A DNA stretch of 64,000 bases, from assembly GCF_001680005.1 (NCBI RefSeq), contig NC_033556.1:186001-250000 (forward strand), given 5' to 3'. Position numbers and translations under genes: made by a program. Below the pieces are notes generated by a model. That model ran no database searches and had not been told where the DNA came from. It saw only the letters and a list, made by a program, of their open reading frames with translations. Within the stretch, counting starts at the first letter, position 1, and each line of letters opens with the position of its first letter. The DNA is from Plasmodium coatneyi. Taxonomy: Eukaryota; Apicomplexa; Aconoidasida; Haemosporida; Plasmodiidae. Shown here piece by piece: positions 45,138 through 58,043 of the stretch.

Positions 45138-48100
45138 TTAAATGTATTTGTTCTCCTTCACGACGGAAAGGACGACAGTTATATCGTCCGGCTTCCCCAT
45201 GTTAAAGTATTTTTTGTACTTATCAAAGATGAACTCCGATATGGGGGTTAAAATTATTTTATCGCTGGACTTGTTTGATTGTATATCATCGTAGTTAACT
45301 TTATCGAACAAGTGCGTTTCTTTTTCGTACATTGTTGGAGGGGCATCGCTGGAAGGGTGCTTATCATTTTTATTTTTCACCAACGCATCACACATGTGGG
45401 CATTGTCAGGACCGCTTTCTTTTCCTTTACTACTCATATTTCCATGCTGCGCGTTGTATTTCTTCCTTCTCTTCCTTAGTAAAGTTTTGTTCAGCTCTTG
45501 GTTGGCTAAAATGCTGGACAGCTGCACAATCTCATCGCATGCCTTCTTCGTGTTTAAGTAAATGTTGTTACTTTCGTCGAAGAGGACAAAATCGGTTGAC
45601 TCGTATGCAAAAGTGCCACAGTTTATTTTGCCTTGCACAATAATTTTTTTTTTTTTTCTTTTCTCCTCCGCTTGTTATACCACTTGTTCGATAGCTATCG
45701 TGCTCTGAATTACCAGGAAGTGTATTCTGCTCTGTTATCCACTTATCCGTGTCGTTCGTTTTTTCCCTCCTCAAGGGGCTTACCCGATCGTTTGCGATAA
45801 TTTCCGTTGTCCTTTGGCGTGCCCCCCGCTGGAGTACATTCGTACGGGCATTTCCAGGACAGTCAGTCTGCCCGTTGGTAAAGCCACAGTTGTCGCCCCT
45901 ACGGTTAGCAAGATTGTCTACCCCTTTGAGCCCATGTGCTTTTCGCTCCGCATTGGAATTGCAGACCACTTTCGAGTTACCCTCATTGTCCAACTTGAGG
46001 TCATCTGAATATGCGTCACTTGCAGAGGGACTACCCAAATGGTCATCGTTCTTTAAAGACGCCCCAACATTGAGGTTCTTTCGATTTAATGACCCCAAGG
46101 AATGTCCAGAATAACTGCTGTTGCCTTCGTAATCAATTTCTTTTTTCTGGACAAGGAGGTTATTTGCACCCTTTTTAACTTCATGTAAATTTCGTTTTGG
46201 CCCCGTTTCACGGTGTTGCTCTTTGTTTCTATTTTTGTCCGCCTTTGTGAGGTCCTTTCCCCGGTCTGATTCGCCTATTTCGCTTTTCCCCCCCTTCGAC
46301 CTCATCGAGAACATGCTCTTTATTTTAGAGGGAAATTTCAACCGAAGCATAGCCGTGCTTATATTGCTCTTATACTTTTTGCTGAAGAAGTAACTTCGTT
46401 CCTTCTCTTTCTTCCTTTGTTCATCCAAGTTGTTCTCACTGGCGTTTGTCTTATTTCGTCGTCCACGTGTGTAATCGAAGGAGTTGATCTTTCCTGATAA
46501 CAGGTCCGTATTTCCCCCCCTTCCATCCATTTCACCATCTGCTGCGCTTTGTTTTCCATCTGGGATGATCTCCGATTTGTTCACCCTCCCCTTCATTGTC
46601 ATCTTTCCTTTATTATTCCCCTCAGAACGGTGAGTACCGGGTGACTCACCATCCACCGCATTGGGTTTATCTTCCCCTTTGAGCTCCTCCCCGTGGTCCG
46701 TATTAACATCCACATCGGAAGACTGATTTATCGCAGCAGAAAATGTGCGTTCCGGATTTTCCCCCTTGTGCCAGTCTCCCGAAATGATGTCCTTCACCTT
46801 GCGTAATACACTGTTACACTCATCGTAAAAGTTGTAAACTTCCTTCAGTTGGACAAATTCGTTGCTCTTAACTGTATAGAAGTTATTGAACAAAATTTCC
46901 ATAATGTCATCATCGTACAAATTGTCGAACAGTCCATCACTTCCACTTACAATTATGTCATTATTTTTTATGTCAGCCGTGGCGTATTCGCAGTACCTGA
47001 TGCACTTTGAAATGATGTCGTTATATGTGCTCATTTTAACCCTACTGCCTTGGTCCAGCTTGTTTGCATATGTTCCCCCATTGGACGCTTTCCTCTCCAC
47101 GCGACCTCCCAGAGTAGAAGGCATGAACGTTATTTGGAAAGGACAGTTAAAATAATGTTGCTGCACTTTCGACTTGTAAATTATATCAAAGTGCTTCTTA
47201 TGCGCGTCGTAACACCTAAATCGGTAGTTATTAAAATGGTTAATTGGGGCACCCTTTTGGCTGTTTTCTTCACTCCAGCTTCTGTTCATGGCGGTTTCCA
47301 TTTCGAGGTGGTTATTCCCCTCTGTGGGTCTTTCCTCAACACACATTGGGTAATCCTCCCCCCTGTCAAGGGCCGAAATGTCTGTCCTATCTATGTCAAA
47401 AAAACGCAGCAAATTTCTATACCCACTCTCATCCATGGTGCTCATTGTCGAAAGTGGCTGGTTTTCATTTTCGTACCAGTCACTCTCGGTCGTGTGAGAA
47501 TATTTCTCGCCTGGGAGACCTGCCGTCTTTGTATTAGAATTACCCGTAATTGTGTCAGAGAGTGTAGCTCCAGGGGGACAATCCTCTTCCTCCTTCACGA
47601 CAAAGGTTAAATTTCCTATTTTGTAATTTTTATAAGCCAAGTACGCTTCAAATTGTTCACACGTATTTCCAGTCAGTACCTCTTCCATGTATAATGTAAC
47701 AAACTTGCAGTCGTGCGGCTCAGTTTTACCGCCTCTTCCCTCTCTAAAGAGGTCTTTTTTGTAAAGCTCCTTCCTCTGTGCATACAGCCCTTTTAGCTTG
47801 AATTTGCCCCCCTTCGCGCTGTGGTCAGGAGCAACATTTTTGCTATTGCCCACATGGGGTGTACTAAGAGGGGGTCCTCTTCGCAAGTTATACCTCTTCG
47901 ATTTAAAACCCTGCTCAGTTGCATCTAAGGGGTCCCCAATTGTCTCCTCATCGGGGGGGTCATTACACATATCTGCATAAGTACCATCTTGCAGCGTGTC
48001 CTCGAAAGCACTTTCCCGCTTGGAAGAATTTCCCAAAAGTTGATTGTCTCCCATGTTGCTCTGCACCGCTCGGATGCGTTTATCTGGGAGACAATTCTTC

Positions 48101-48981
48101 CTAAATCGTAGTATCAACATTTGGCAATCTCCAATTGTGCAAATGTGCAGCTTTTCATTCTCTACAGATGAGAGCAATAGTGTGGAGGCTCCTAAAAAGT
48201 TAGACGAGCACGCGCTTCTACATACAATTGGCTTAAGCACTTCCTCTTCCTTATGTTTTATACTGTACTGATCGAAGACGACCCGATTTTGTTCCTCAAA
48301 TAGTGCACTGTTGACACACCTGTGTAGATATAAATTTAAGCATTTTTTCAAAAGCTCATTTGAAAAATTGCCTACATTTATTCCACTATTTTTAATGGAA
48401 GAAACTCCATCGGCAATGGCAATCATGTTGTCACTACACAGGAATGCATCCCCATTTTTGTAATTTACATTTTTTTTCTTCTTCTTCTTATGAGGAATTG
48501 AATTAGCTTTATGAAGCAGAACATACTTTTGAGTTTTCATTTTTTGGTAAAATCTGTTCATTACGTATATGTTATCTTCCCATAATGTTTTTTCTTTTTT
48601 TTTTCTCCCTTCCTTTTGGTTGAACGAACTGAAGAAGTTTAAAAAAATGACTTCGTAAAATGATAACGAAAAATCTACATACTCTATGTTAAACATTTCA
48701 TTAAAATGGTTCTCACAGTATTCATTCAGGTTAGAGATATATGTTTGTGTGCTTCCGTTCAGTCTACTCATTCGTATGGCTTCTGTGGAGTTTTTCTTCG
48801 CGTAATGTTCAAACCCACACAAGAAGTCATTGTCTACCTGTTCAATGTTCATACAGTTTACCTCATCTAGGTTGTTTCCCAAGCCTATTACAATCTTACA
48901 TGTTTTTAAAAGTCCTTCCTCCCCAATGGTTTCATTGTCCGAGTTGTTGCCACTTAAACATTTGCTCAGAAGCTTCTGCAT
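45138..48981 (-). CDS. PP2C-type (PPM) protein phosphatase with a frame junction at an A14 run
   Basis: The main frame runs from 48981 and carries CSDNMIAIADGVSSIKNSG (about residue 180; first metal-binding Asp-Gly), LHICTIGDCQMLIL, and GSDGLFDNLYDDDI (about 680). The last family motif, GKPDDITVVLSVV, lies near the C-terminus in a different frame that ends at 45138. The two frames meet around a coding-strand A14 run (plus 45644-45657). Either a 49-base intron is removed (donor after 45681, acceptor before 45631), which restores the frame exactly as ...RTSG|KINCGTF, or the run has an indel. The spacing of ADGV and NSELLKKC-type helices is closest to PTC7-like PP2Cs. Long hydrophilic insertions separate the motifs. 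It should be a Mg/Mn-dependent Ser/Thr phosphatase; substrate unknown. Total about 1265 aa by the intron model. Confidence 0.82.
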
Positions 48982-50255
48982 TTTGTTCGTTTCATTGTAT
49001 TCGTGTGGAAGTGAACAAATCGGAATGGTAAATAAAAAACACAGTGTAATGATATGGAGGTAGGGGGGGCAATTGTATGTGTACCACTTCTACACCGTGG
49101 ATGTTTTCCCTCTTAAAGGGGGGGTGAAGAAGATTCCTCCACTGAGTGTGTACTCAAACCTTTGGCAATACACCCATTAGTGCATGCACATATTTGCGCG
49201 GGGCAGCTAAAAAGGAGTGGACCACTAATCACAGGAAAAAACCTCCATAGGACCATTCGCTGCGTTACGCCTCCCCCATGTGCCAACTTATTTTCCCAAC
49301 ACGTTTTAACCACACACTGCCGCTCGGGAACTTCACGCTTGCGGCAATCCTAGGGGATGAAAATATTCCACGGGGATGTGTAAAACTCTGCTCATCTATT
49401 GGCACATTTATTCTGCGTAAAATTAGAGGACGTTCATTTATTTTTAAAAACAGTTTAAATGGGGGTGAAAAAAAAGAACAAAAAAAAAAAAAATATATAT
49501 ATATATATGCACATATATACATATATGACAATTTTTTTCAGCACTGCCAGAGAGCCGAAATTGTCGATCGGAAATTTTTGCTCCAACGGGGAGAAGCAAA
49601 CGTGGGAAATGAAGCGGACGAATGGAAGTTTTTCCTCTTCCTCTGTTAACTGTTGTTTGCTAATATTACACCTCACATGATATCGCAAAGGGTGTAGGTG
49701 ACCACTTCGCATGCGTTGCAAAAGAGGGGCGAACGAATAGGGAAACAGAAAAAAATGGTAAAAAAAGGGGACAAAATAATAGGTGGAAAAAAAGTGTACG
49801 TCCAACCGTGCACATAAATATTAGCTATTCTGTTCCCCCTTCTTTTACACTTGCTTTTTTATTTTCCATTTTGGAGATTCTCCTCTTTTCCCCTACACAC
49901 GAAGCTGTCCTCAATTAGAAAAGTGTTTCTCCCGATCTGCTTCTCGTATTTTACACTATAGCTAACCAACAGGGAGAACAAAAAGGGGTCTTCTGTTGTT
50001 ACACATTAAACGCTCAGAGGGGAAAGCCAACAATTTGGAAAGGAACCCACAGTCTGCTCAGCAACTCGGGAATAGTTTTTCGTCTTCGCTGCATATGCCA
50101 ATGGGAGTGTTCACATATGCGTGCTTCCTTCCCACGTTTTCTTTCCCCCGTTGGAGCAAAAATTTTCTGATCGATTCGTTCATCGCTCTGACGTAATGCT
50201 CAGCAGGGTTCCTTCCACCCACACACCCTTTTCCCCATTTCCCCATTTCCCCCTT
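48982..50255. other. Intergenic: 5' flank of the phosphatase, 3' flank of release factor
   Basis: Contains an A run followed by TA dinucleotides (49480-49507). ORFs of 60-120 codons on both strands show no features. Nothing else seen. Confidence 0.45.
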
Positions 50256-51260
50256 TCAAAGATACTTCTTATACGCATCTACAAATAGCTCAATTTCACC
50301 CTGAGACAAAACCCTATCGACATCGGTCGAGAAGACATCCGTCCGTGTGTCCTTTATCATTTTATTTCCATACAAAATATAATTCCTAATTTGTTCCCCA
50401 AAATGGGTTAGGCTTTTATTTGAAAATTCATATTTTTTGTTCTTCAAAGCTTCCAGCTGCATGTATAGGAGCTTTTCATATATCGTTTTTAATGCAATTC
50501 GTTTGTTAAGAATCTGTGACCTCTCACTTGATACCTTCACCGAAATGTTTGTTGGTTTATGCAAGATCCGCACAGCCGTTTCGACTTTGTTTACATTTTG
50601 TCCCCCCTTTCCTCCTGACCGCATGGTCTGAATGACCAAATCGCTCTTGTTGAGTGGAATTTCATTCACATTAATATTTCGACTGTTCAGGGTTTTTTTC
50701 ACGGGGATAGAACTACCTTCTGCAATGTTTAAAAAGTTGATTACATTGGTGTCGTTGTAACTTAGCGTGGGGATCACATCGACTTTTACAAAAGACGTCA
50801 TTTTTTTATTTTGTGCATTGAATGGGGAATTGCGAACCATCCTGTGAATCCCCTTTTCTGATACGAAATTGTAAAAGCTATATTCTCCATCGATTTTTAT
50901 TTCCACTTTTTTTATCCCCACTTCGTTTTTGCTTAAATCGATCACTTCGTATTTAATATTTTTTTTGTTTTTCAATTTTGACAAGTACTTCATGTACATA
51001 TTGTATAGCATGCTGCAGAAATCACACGCCTCTGTCCCCCCCGTCCCAGAAGACAGTATCAGTGAACAGGAGTTTTTAAAATACTTGGAATAATTCTCTA
51101 CATCCTTTTTTATGTAAGAACATAAATAATTTTTGCTGACCCGTTTGACACTTTTGCACAAAAAAAAAGATCTCCCAGCGTTTGTGATGCGTTTGCAGTT
51201 AATAGTAATAGACATGGCTACAAGGACGAGGAGAAATGTTAAGTTGCCATTGATATTCAT
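50256..51260 (-). CDS. Peptide chain release factor 2, probably apicoplast
   Basis: 334 aa. Class I release factor core: [21 protein letters not shown] (start of the catalytic part), the codon-recognition tripeptide SPF in [16 protein letters not shown] (about residue 146), which marks RF2 and hence UGA/UAA reading, and the peptidyl-hydrolysis loop [14 protein letters not shown] (about 217) with GGQ. The N-terminus is a hydrophobic signal ([14 protein letters not shown], residues 8-21) followed by a Lys/Arg/Asn/Ser-rich stretch, the bipartite pattern for apicoplast import. The bacterial N-terminal domain 1 is almost absent: only about 60 residues precede GTGGTEA and most are targeting sequence. 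It would release proteins from apicoplast ribosomes at UGA/UAA stops. An upstream exon was not seen. Confidence 0.88.
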   Translation of the reverse strand: MNINGNLTFLLVLVAMSITINCKRITNAGRSFFLCKSVKRVSKNYLCSYIKKDVENYSKYFKNSCSLILSSGTGGTEACDFCSMLYNMYMKYLSKLKNKKNIKYEVIDLSKNEVGIKKVEIKIDGEYSFYNFVSEKGIHRMVRNSPFNAQNKKMTSFVKVDVIPTLSYNDTNVINFLNIAEGSSIPVKKTLNSRNINVNEIPLNKSDLVIQTMRSGGKGGQNVNKVETAVRILHKPTNISVKVSSERSQILNKRIALKTIYEKLLYMQLEALKNKKYEFSNKSLTHFGEQIRNYILYGNKMIKDTRTDVFSTDVDRVLSQGEIELFVDAYKKYL

Positions 51261-52432
51261 ATTTTCCCCATACCTCTATTTTTTCTTCTCTTTTTTTTTT
51301 TATATGTGATCCGGTTGGGGTGGCGCGGTCCGGGGGTCATCGATGTGTAGGCGATCTGCACAAGCGCCTACGCATCGTACCGTTTCAATGCTTCATGTTA
51401 GGGCACGCTTCAAACTCCTATCATGTCGATTTTGTTACGTTCGAAGGGGAATCATCGAAAACCATTTTTGCTTAATTTAGCTGCACCGTTTTGTTCAATC
51501 CCTGTTGGTGTTTCCTCCCAGAGGATGACGCACCATGTATGTTTCAGGTTCGGATGGGTCCTCAATTCAGCACCTTTGCGTTATTCACCCCACATTAGTG
51601 TTCACTTTTTTTCAGCCCCTCTTCCACACGGCGTAATGTCGAATCCACCTCGACGCACCTTTTGACGGCTTGAATTCGTTTATAAAAGGAGCCAATCGGG
51701 GGGAAGCAAGGAGTGTGGAACGGCCCCTCAAGTACGAAAAGGGTAACATATTTATCTTCATTTTCATTTTTATCATTATTTTTATTTTTTTTTTACTATA
51801 TTTTATTTTAAGCTTGAACCGTTGAGCACTATATTGAGAAATTAACAAACGGTGCGGCAATTTTTTTCACGTGCTGGTATGCGATACTTTGCAGCGTCAC
51901 ATGTGACATCCCCCACCAACTGTTGTTCACCCGTTTGTCATTTTCGCTTACATTTCTAGCGGTACATAATACCATCATGCATGTTCGCACATTTTGTGCC
52001 ATTCTCATCACCGCTGTTGCGCTGCACAGGGGAATGGTACACGCCAAATGTTTTTGATGGTGTGTCCCGCTTATCTGATTAACTACCAAACGGCGCATTT
52101 AAAACGCTTAACTAATTAAAAAGGGTTTTCAAAAGAGAAGCGTGAACGTTCGTGCGCAGAAGCGGGGGTGCACTTATAAACGGAGGAAATTTATTAAGAA
52201 AGTAGGCTTCGTGTGGGCTACTTTGGGGAACACTGGACTGAAGCCAACCGAACGCGCTCCCCAGGGAACAACTTCGGTAAGGCTTCACACCCATTTGGGA
52301 AAACAAAAATTGAACTGCACACATTCATATATTTTGGACACAAAAAAAAAAAAAAAAGTCCATTAAAGAAGGGTCAAGGGAAAGAGGGCCCCACAGGAGG
52401 CACAACAAGAAAGGCCCTTCTTTAATAGACTT
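51261..52432. other. Intergenic with 3'-UTR hairpin of the cap methyltransferase gene
   Basis: No gene is supported. The notable element is the inverted repeat at 52358-52430 beside the stop codon of the minus-strand gene; the rest is AT-rich spacer with T runs (51290-51301, 51785-51793). Confidence 0.5.
52358..52430 (-). other. Long hairpin immediately after the cap methyltransferase stop codon
   Basis: Arms GTCCATTAAAGAAGGG (52358-52373) and CCCTTCTTTAATAGAC (52415-52430) pair over 16 positions with one mismatch that could be G-U in RNA. The loop is about 41 bases and rich in G. In the minus-strand transcript the first arm starts only two bases after TAA (52435-52433). Confidence 0.75.
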
Positions 52433-55400
52433 TTACACCACCCCCAATATGGACGCATCGAAATTCTTCTTATAAACATACACATGGTACAAAGAACAAA
52501 TGTCAAAATAAATTTGGGAGTCCCTATTATAGCCATGAATTTTATTAAGCCGCATTTTAATATCGTCAAAAATGTACTTATCGATAGTTTTATTGATTAA
52601 GTTAAAGTAGTTTATATTTTGGTACTTGTCGTATGTCTCTAGATTGTTGGTGATGTAATGAAGGAACATGATGGCGCTGTTATTGAATAGCTCAACCATG
52701 TTCAGTTCTTGCAACTTATCTTTTAAATATTTCTGTGGAATGACAAATTCATTCGCGTCAATGGTATCGTATAGGTAAAAATAATACTTGATGCCCAACG
52801 TGTTTTCCAAGGCGTTTTTTATCAACTTGTGGAAATAGTCGTATTTCACCTGAGACACTGTGCTGTTGCTGTTGACGAATTCTACGAATTCTTCTAGGCA
52901 CATTTTATTCTTGAAAATTTTGAGGAGATTTTCTTGGTCGAATCGGATCGTGAACAGGTCATTCTCTAGCGTCAGCGTGATGGAGTCTGCAGGGGGGGCA
53001 AAAAGAAACATGCGGTAAGCAGCAACATGTGATGAACGGCAATATGCGCTCAGTGGCAATGTGTGGTTCATCTACCACTTTCCGCACTAACCGTTAACGA
53101 CCTCCGTGACGGAGCGCTTCATCAAAAAGTCAGTCAGCGTGATGGTCGAAATGGTGGTCGCCAGCAGCAAGCCCTCACTCTCCAAAAAATTTTCGATAAT
53201 CTTAAAAAATTTTTTAGAAGACTTCTCATTGTACACCACGTAATGCATGGCCAAATTTATCGAAATTATGTCAAATGTGATATTTTTATTTTTCCATTTT
53301 CGGAAAAATTTATTATTTAAAATATCCCCTTGGAGAAATAAAAAGTTGTCAAGATTACACAAGCCTTTTACATCATTCTGACTTAAGCGTTCCTTGGCCA
53401 ACTCGATTTCCTTCTTGGAGATGTCCAGTCCAACATAGACCTTATTTTTCACCGTGTTGTATTTGAGCATGTCTTGTCCATGGCCGCATGCAAGGTCCAA
53501 GATTTTGGAGCCATACGGCACAAAGAACAGGATCATTATTCTTTTCACCTCATTGTTAAAAATGCGAATATATTTAATATTGGACTTTTTCAACAAAATA
53601 ACTTTTTTCTTATCGTAGTGCTTCCTGATTTCTTCATTCACGTCTCCTATCATCTTCGGGTAGAAGTAATCGAACTTGGTGCTATTATTCTTCAGCTTGT
53701 TCATTAAGTTGATTAGGCACTCGAAGTTTTTGTAAAAGTTGTATATCACGTAGTCCAGTTTATTCGATGGGCCTTGCCTATTACCGAACTTGTCACGGCG
53801 ATCGTCACCTTGGTCACCGTCGGCCATCACGCCGCCAATCTGGAGAATATCACTCCCCTCTTCCCGCTTCCTGAACTCCCGCACAACCCTCTCAATGTCG
53901 ACGTAGATATCCACGTTCACCTTCCAGTCCTTCTCCAACTCGAACAGCTTCCCCACGTCCTTTCGTTTATTCTCCCCCCCCTTGGCATTCGAACTGCCCT
54001 CGCCCTTCACTTCGTACATTTTGATGATATCCAAATTGTTGGAAAAATCGGAGTAGTCAATGTTGTAGTCTATTTTCACATTTTTCAATTTTTTATTTTT
54101 CGCCACATGTAAAAATAGGCTACATCCCTTGTACTTTTCATCGCAACAGAAATTGTAAATTGAGATGTCCCTCACGTATCTTTTTTTTATCTTTATGTTC
54201 TCTTCATCCAGAGCGTCTAGGTTGGGTGCTTCTCCTGCGTGGTTCCCCCCGATGACTCCCACGCTGCTTTGCCCATTTTTGTGCTCATATATGTCATACT
54301 TGCGGCGGTGTACACCATCGGTGGAAGGCATTTCGGTGGAGTCGACCGCAGAGGCTGCTCCACCCCCCAGCAGAGGCTCAAACGAACTCAAATTCAGACA
54401 CTGGTTGTATGAACTGTTCGGGTAATAAACACAGACAGTGTCGTTTTCCACCTCCTTAAACGCGCTTATTACCGTCCCGTCACCATCCCTCGAATATATT
54501 ATTTTCCTCCTATACAAAATCTGATTTCTGTCATTAGACGAGTCATCCGATTCGGCAGAGTTGTGGTCACTTGACGTGGGATTATCTTCATGATCGCTGT
54601 CCTCTTCAACTAGCTTTTTTAACTTTTCCATGTATACCTTGTCCTTATCAACAATTTTTTTTTTCCTCTTCTTCCTTTTCTTCTTTTTCTTCCTTGTTTT
54701 CCCATTGAGCAAATGCATCTCCTCCTTCTTCTTTTCCTCGTTATACAAATTTATCAGTGCGTCACTTTCGTTCGATTCGCTGGATGTGCTGTTCTCCTCC
54801 TGGTCGCTTTGTTGACTCGCTCTTTCGTGGCGTGTCTGGTGATCGTTCTTATCTTCCTCACGCTTTTGATCCGCCCCTTCGTTCTTCGGCACGTCACCCC
54901 CCTCCGCAGCAGTTGCCTCACCAATCAGCTGAGGGGTTCCCCCCCCTTTGCGTCGATCCTTCCTTGTGTCGTAATAGTACCACTCCTCCAGTTCATATTT
55001 TTTTTCCAAAATTTTGAACTTATATTTACTTTTATGAATTTTAAACAGATCGACATAAATGTAGTTCAGCACATCGGTGTCGATATTAAATTTGTACTTG
55101 TAATTATTGTTACTAATTTTCTGCAGAATAATTTGATTAACAATTGGTAGGTTTATTAGCTCATCATTGAAGCTTCCTCGCAGCTCCACTACGCTGCTAT
55201 GTATGGACAGGAAATCCTTCCTGTCACTCTGTAAGCTCCTCCTCAAAAAATTTACTATCTCTAAGTTTATTTTATTTTCTATATTAACATATTTATACTC
55301 GTCAAAAATGGCGTAGGGTTTTATCTGTGTGCAATTGTCTTTGTAAAATAAGTCAATTTTTATTGCATCACTAATTTTTAATTTTTTTTTTAACAACATG

Positions 55401-55810
55401 TTTATTTCGTGGAAAAGATTATTCTTGTCAATGATTATTTTTTTCTCTCCGTTCTTGTTTTTGCGACTGTTTGATTCTCCTTCGTCGGGAACACCCCCCC
55501 TTCTCTTTTCGTTTTCGTTGAGGCGTTTCATGTGTTTTTCTCCCCGTTGCTGTGAAATCTCTTCAGATTCCTTTTTCCGCTTCACATGAGGAGGAGACGA
55601 CGGGCTAAAAGAATCTTCCCCATTTTCTTCTGTTCCCCTTTTTTTGGGATTTCCTTTTTCTCCTCTAATTGATGTATCCTTCTCACCTTCCTTCTGCATG
55701 CCCGTGTCGCTTACCTCACTCACGTTGTTTGCCTTGCTTGTGAATGTATCTCCATGTTGGTTCTCCGCAGGGACATTTTTTGGATCTTCGCTTAAATTCT
55801 CATTCTTCAT
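52433..55810 (-). CDS. mRNA cap (guanine-N7) methyltransferase with long N-terminal extension
   Basis: Two exons: 55810-53092 and 52986-52433, with phase-1 junction AACG|GTTAGT...CTGCAG|AC; 1090 aa. The C-terminal third is an AdoMet-dependent methyltransferase of the Abd1/RNMT type: ILDLACGHGQDMLKY (motif I, about residue 770), YVGLDISKKEIELAKER, FLFLQGDIL, FDIISINLAMHYVV (where RNMTs have FALHY), and the downstream LLLATT. Exon 2 completes the fold and ends ASILGVV. It should methylate the N7 of the guanine cap on nuclear mRNA. The first ~700 residues hold acid/lysine low complexity and several strand-rich blocks (for example residues ~185-290) of unknown function. A 16-bp hairpin follows the stop codon. 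Confidence 0.88.
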
Positions 55811-58043
55811 ATTTGTTCCTCACGTCAGTTTCGGTTGCAGGTCTTCGCAAATTCCGTCCCCCCGGATAAGCGTGCTCACTAATGCTGTATATATAATATG
55901 CTCATGGCGTACATTACACAACAGTATGCCCTTTTAGTTCCATATGGAGGGAGTTATATGTATTGTTAATTTCTCCTTAAGAAAATTGTATTTATTCTCT
56001 CATTTTTCGTTCTGCCATTTGTGCTTTTTTTTTTTTTTTCCTTCTCGCTCCTCGGTAACACCATTATGCTAAAACGAAAACGTGCTGCACCATTTGTCAC
56101 TACTGTTGCCTTTACTTCATGGATTTCCCGATACATCGTCCATAGATTTTTTTTTTTTTTCATTGTAAGTGAAGAGAAGGGGGGGGAAGCAATTAAAAAT
56201 GAAGCGACCCGGAAAGGGTAATATCTCCTATTATCATCCTAATGCCTCCTGCGGCAGTGATAACGGGCGATCCCCCAGTGAGACATAATTCTACTTTAAA
56301 AAATGATGGGAAAAAAAAACGCACAAAAAATGCGCAAAAAAAAAAAAAAAAAACGGCGCTGCAAGATGAATGTACGTAAAACTTACCCTTATATATTAAC
56401 CTTAACTAAGCGTGCAAAATCATAGGGAACCTCAACACGACATTAGGATGGATGTTACTGCAGAGGGAGCACTGGCGTCTAGGGCATTAGCACATATGTA
56501 CGTAGCACAATATGTTTATACCCGCAAGGCCTGGACAAATGGACACGACGCCCGTTGATCATCACCCACGGGTACGAGTTTCCTCATTTGGGATGCTAAA
56601 AACATACAGAAGGAACGCGCAAGATGGTCCGCAAAAAACGTTTCGTCATATGGAGAGAGGACGTATTGAAATAAAAGTGCCCACAACACATTTTAGCCAT
56701 TTTTCATGCGCATGGTCATGCACACAGGGATACGTCCTCGCTCTACCAAAGAATAGCTTTTTTTTCTTTTTTTTCATAGTATAAAAAGAAGAAAAAAAAG
56801 AAGCATTCAACACGGAGAAGAGGAGTCTAAATGAACTATCATTTCTCCTTCCAGGGTAGGGCGGAGAAAGAAATGCTTGCACCGAAATAGGAAGCCACGA
56901 TTTGCATGCCTATTCGAAGAGGTACACGTGTCCCTATATGCATGTGCTTAACTACGCGCATGCGTGTGTGTACCTTCCTCCCACCAGAATAATTCGCCCC
57001 AACAAGTTGCCGCCGTAAGCAATCTGATAAAAGCAGTGCTAAAGGGGCAAAAAGAGAGCCCGATGAATGGCGCAAGAAATAAAAAAATAACCAAGTAGCG
57101 AACTGACCAAATAAAGGGGGCCGCACGAAGGACAAACAATTTAGCATTAGACGAACGGCTTCCAAACGCCAAGTAGCAACAGTATTTGCCAGACGGTTGC
57201 AAGTGAACGTATCTTGACAAGCGCAATTTTTTTTACTACCATTTTTCCTTCTTTTCAAGCGCAACCAGGGGATGGGCGCTTTATGTTAGTTGTAAATATC
57301 TTAATCCAGTACTCCGCAATTTTTTCATTTCTTTTTCGCATCCGCTTTTTTTTTTTTTTTTCTTTTACCCATTTGCGCGGTTATGTGGTTGCACATTTAT
57401 GCTGTTACGCGCTTATGCTACTGTTTAGTCTTTCCGCAAGGCGATTATATGTTCACCTTTTTAAACACTAGTAGTCCTCCCTACCCCCCGTGTCGCTGCA
57501 CTTTATGCCAAAGAAGAGCGAAGGTGCAATTTTCCCCTCCCATCCGTTCGAAGGACAAATCCCACCACCAGGGGGCACATCCTACCCTCCAATGTGCTCA
57601 GACATGCTAGTAATCAATTCGGACCCTCTCTAAAGTGACATTCTTAGGAAGGAACAGAAAGAGCAGCTATAGCAATGCGTCCTGACACACGCGCACATAT
57701 ATATATGTGTATTTATAGACGCCAAATTAGTTCGCCCCTTCTTTGCCTGAAAGGCTATGCGCACGACAGGAATCCACGTCTGTGTGGAAATAGACTCATG
57801 TCCATCGTCAGCTATATGCGCTGCAATGTGTGTCCGTGTCTTTGGTATAGCTCACCAACTGGCAGGAAATAACGACGCGTAGTCTTTCCTGGTAATATTA
57901 AATAGCACCAAGCAGGGAAATACTCCCCATCGTGAAGACACATTCCTCTCAAAATCCCCACAAAGGCAATACATCTGAACCGCTTAAATGGTGACATGTA
58001 ACTCAAACTCATCTCAGCATAGTCAGAGAGAAAATATAAGAAG
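55811..58043. other. Divergent intergenic region
   Basis: 2.2 kb between head-to-head genes, presumably two promoters. Homopolymers at 56024-56040, 56149-56160, 56336-56353 and 57347-57361. No supported gene; the short ORFs are feature-less. Confidence 0.5.
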
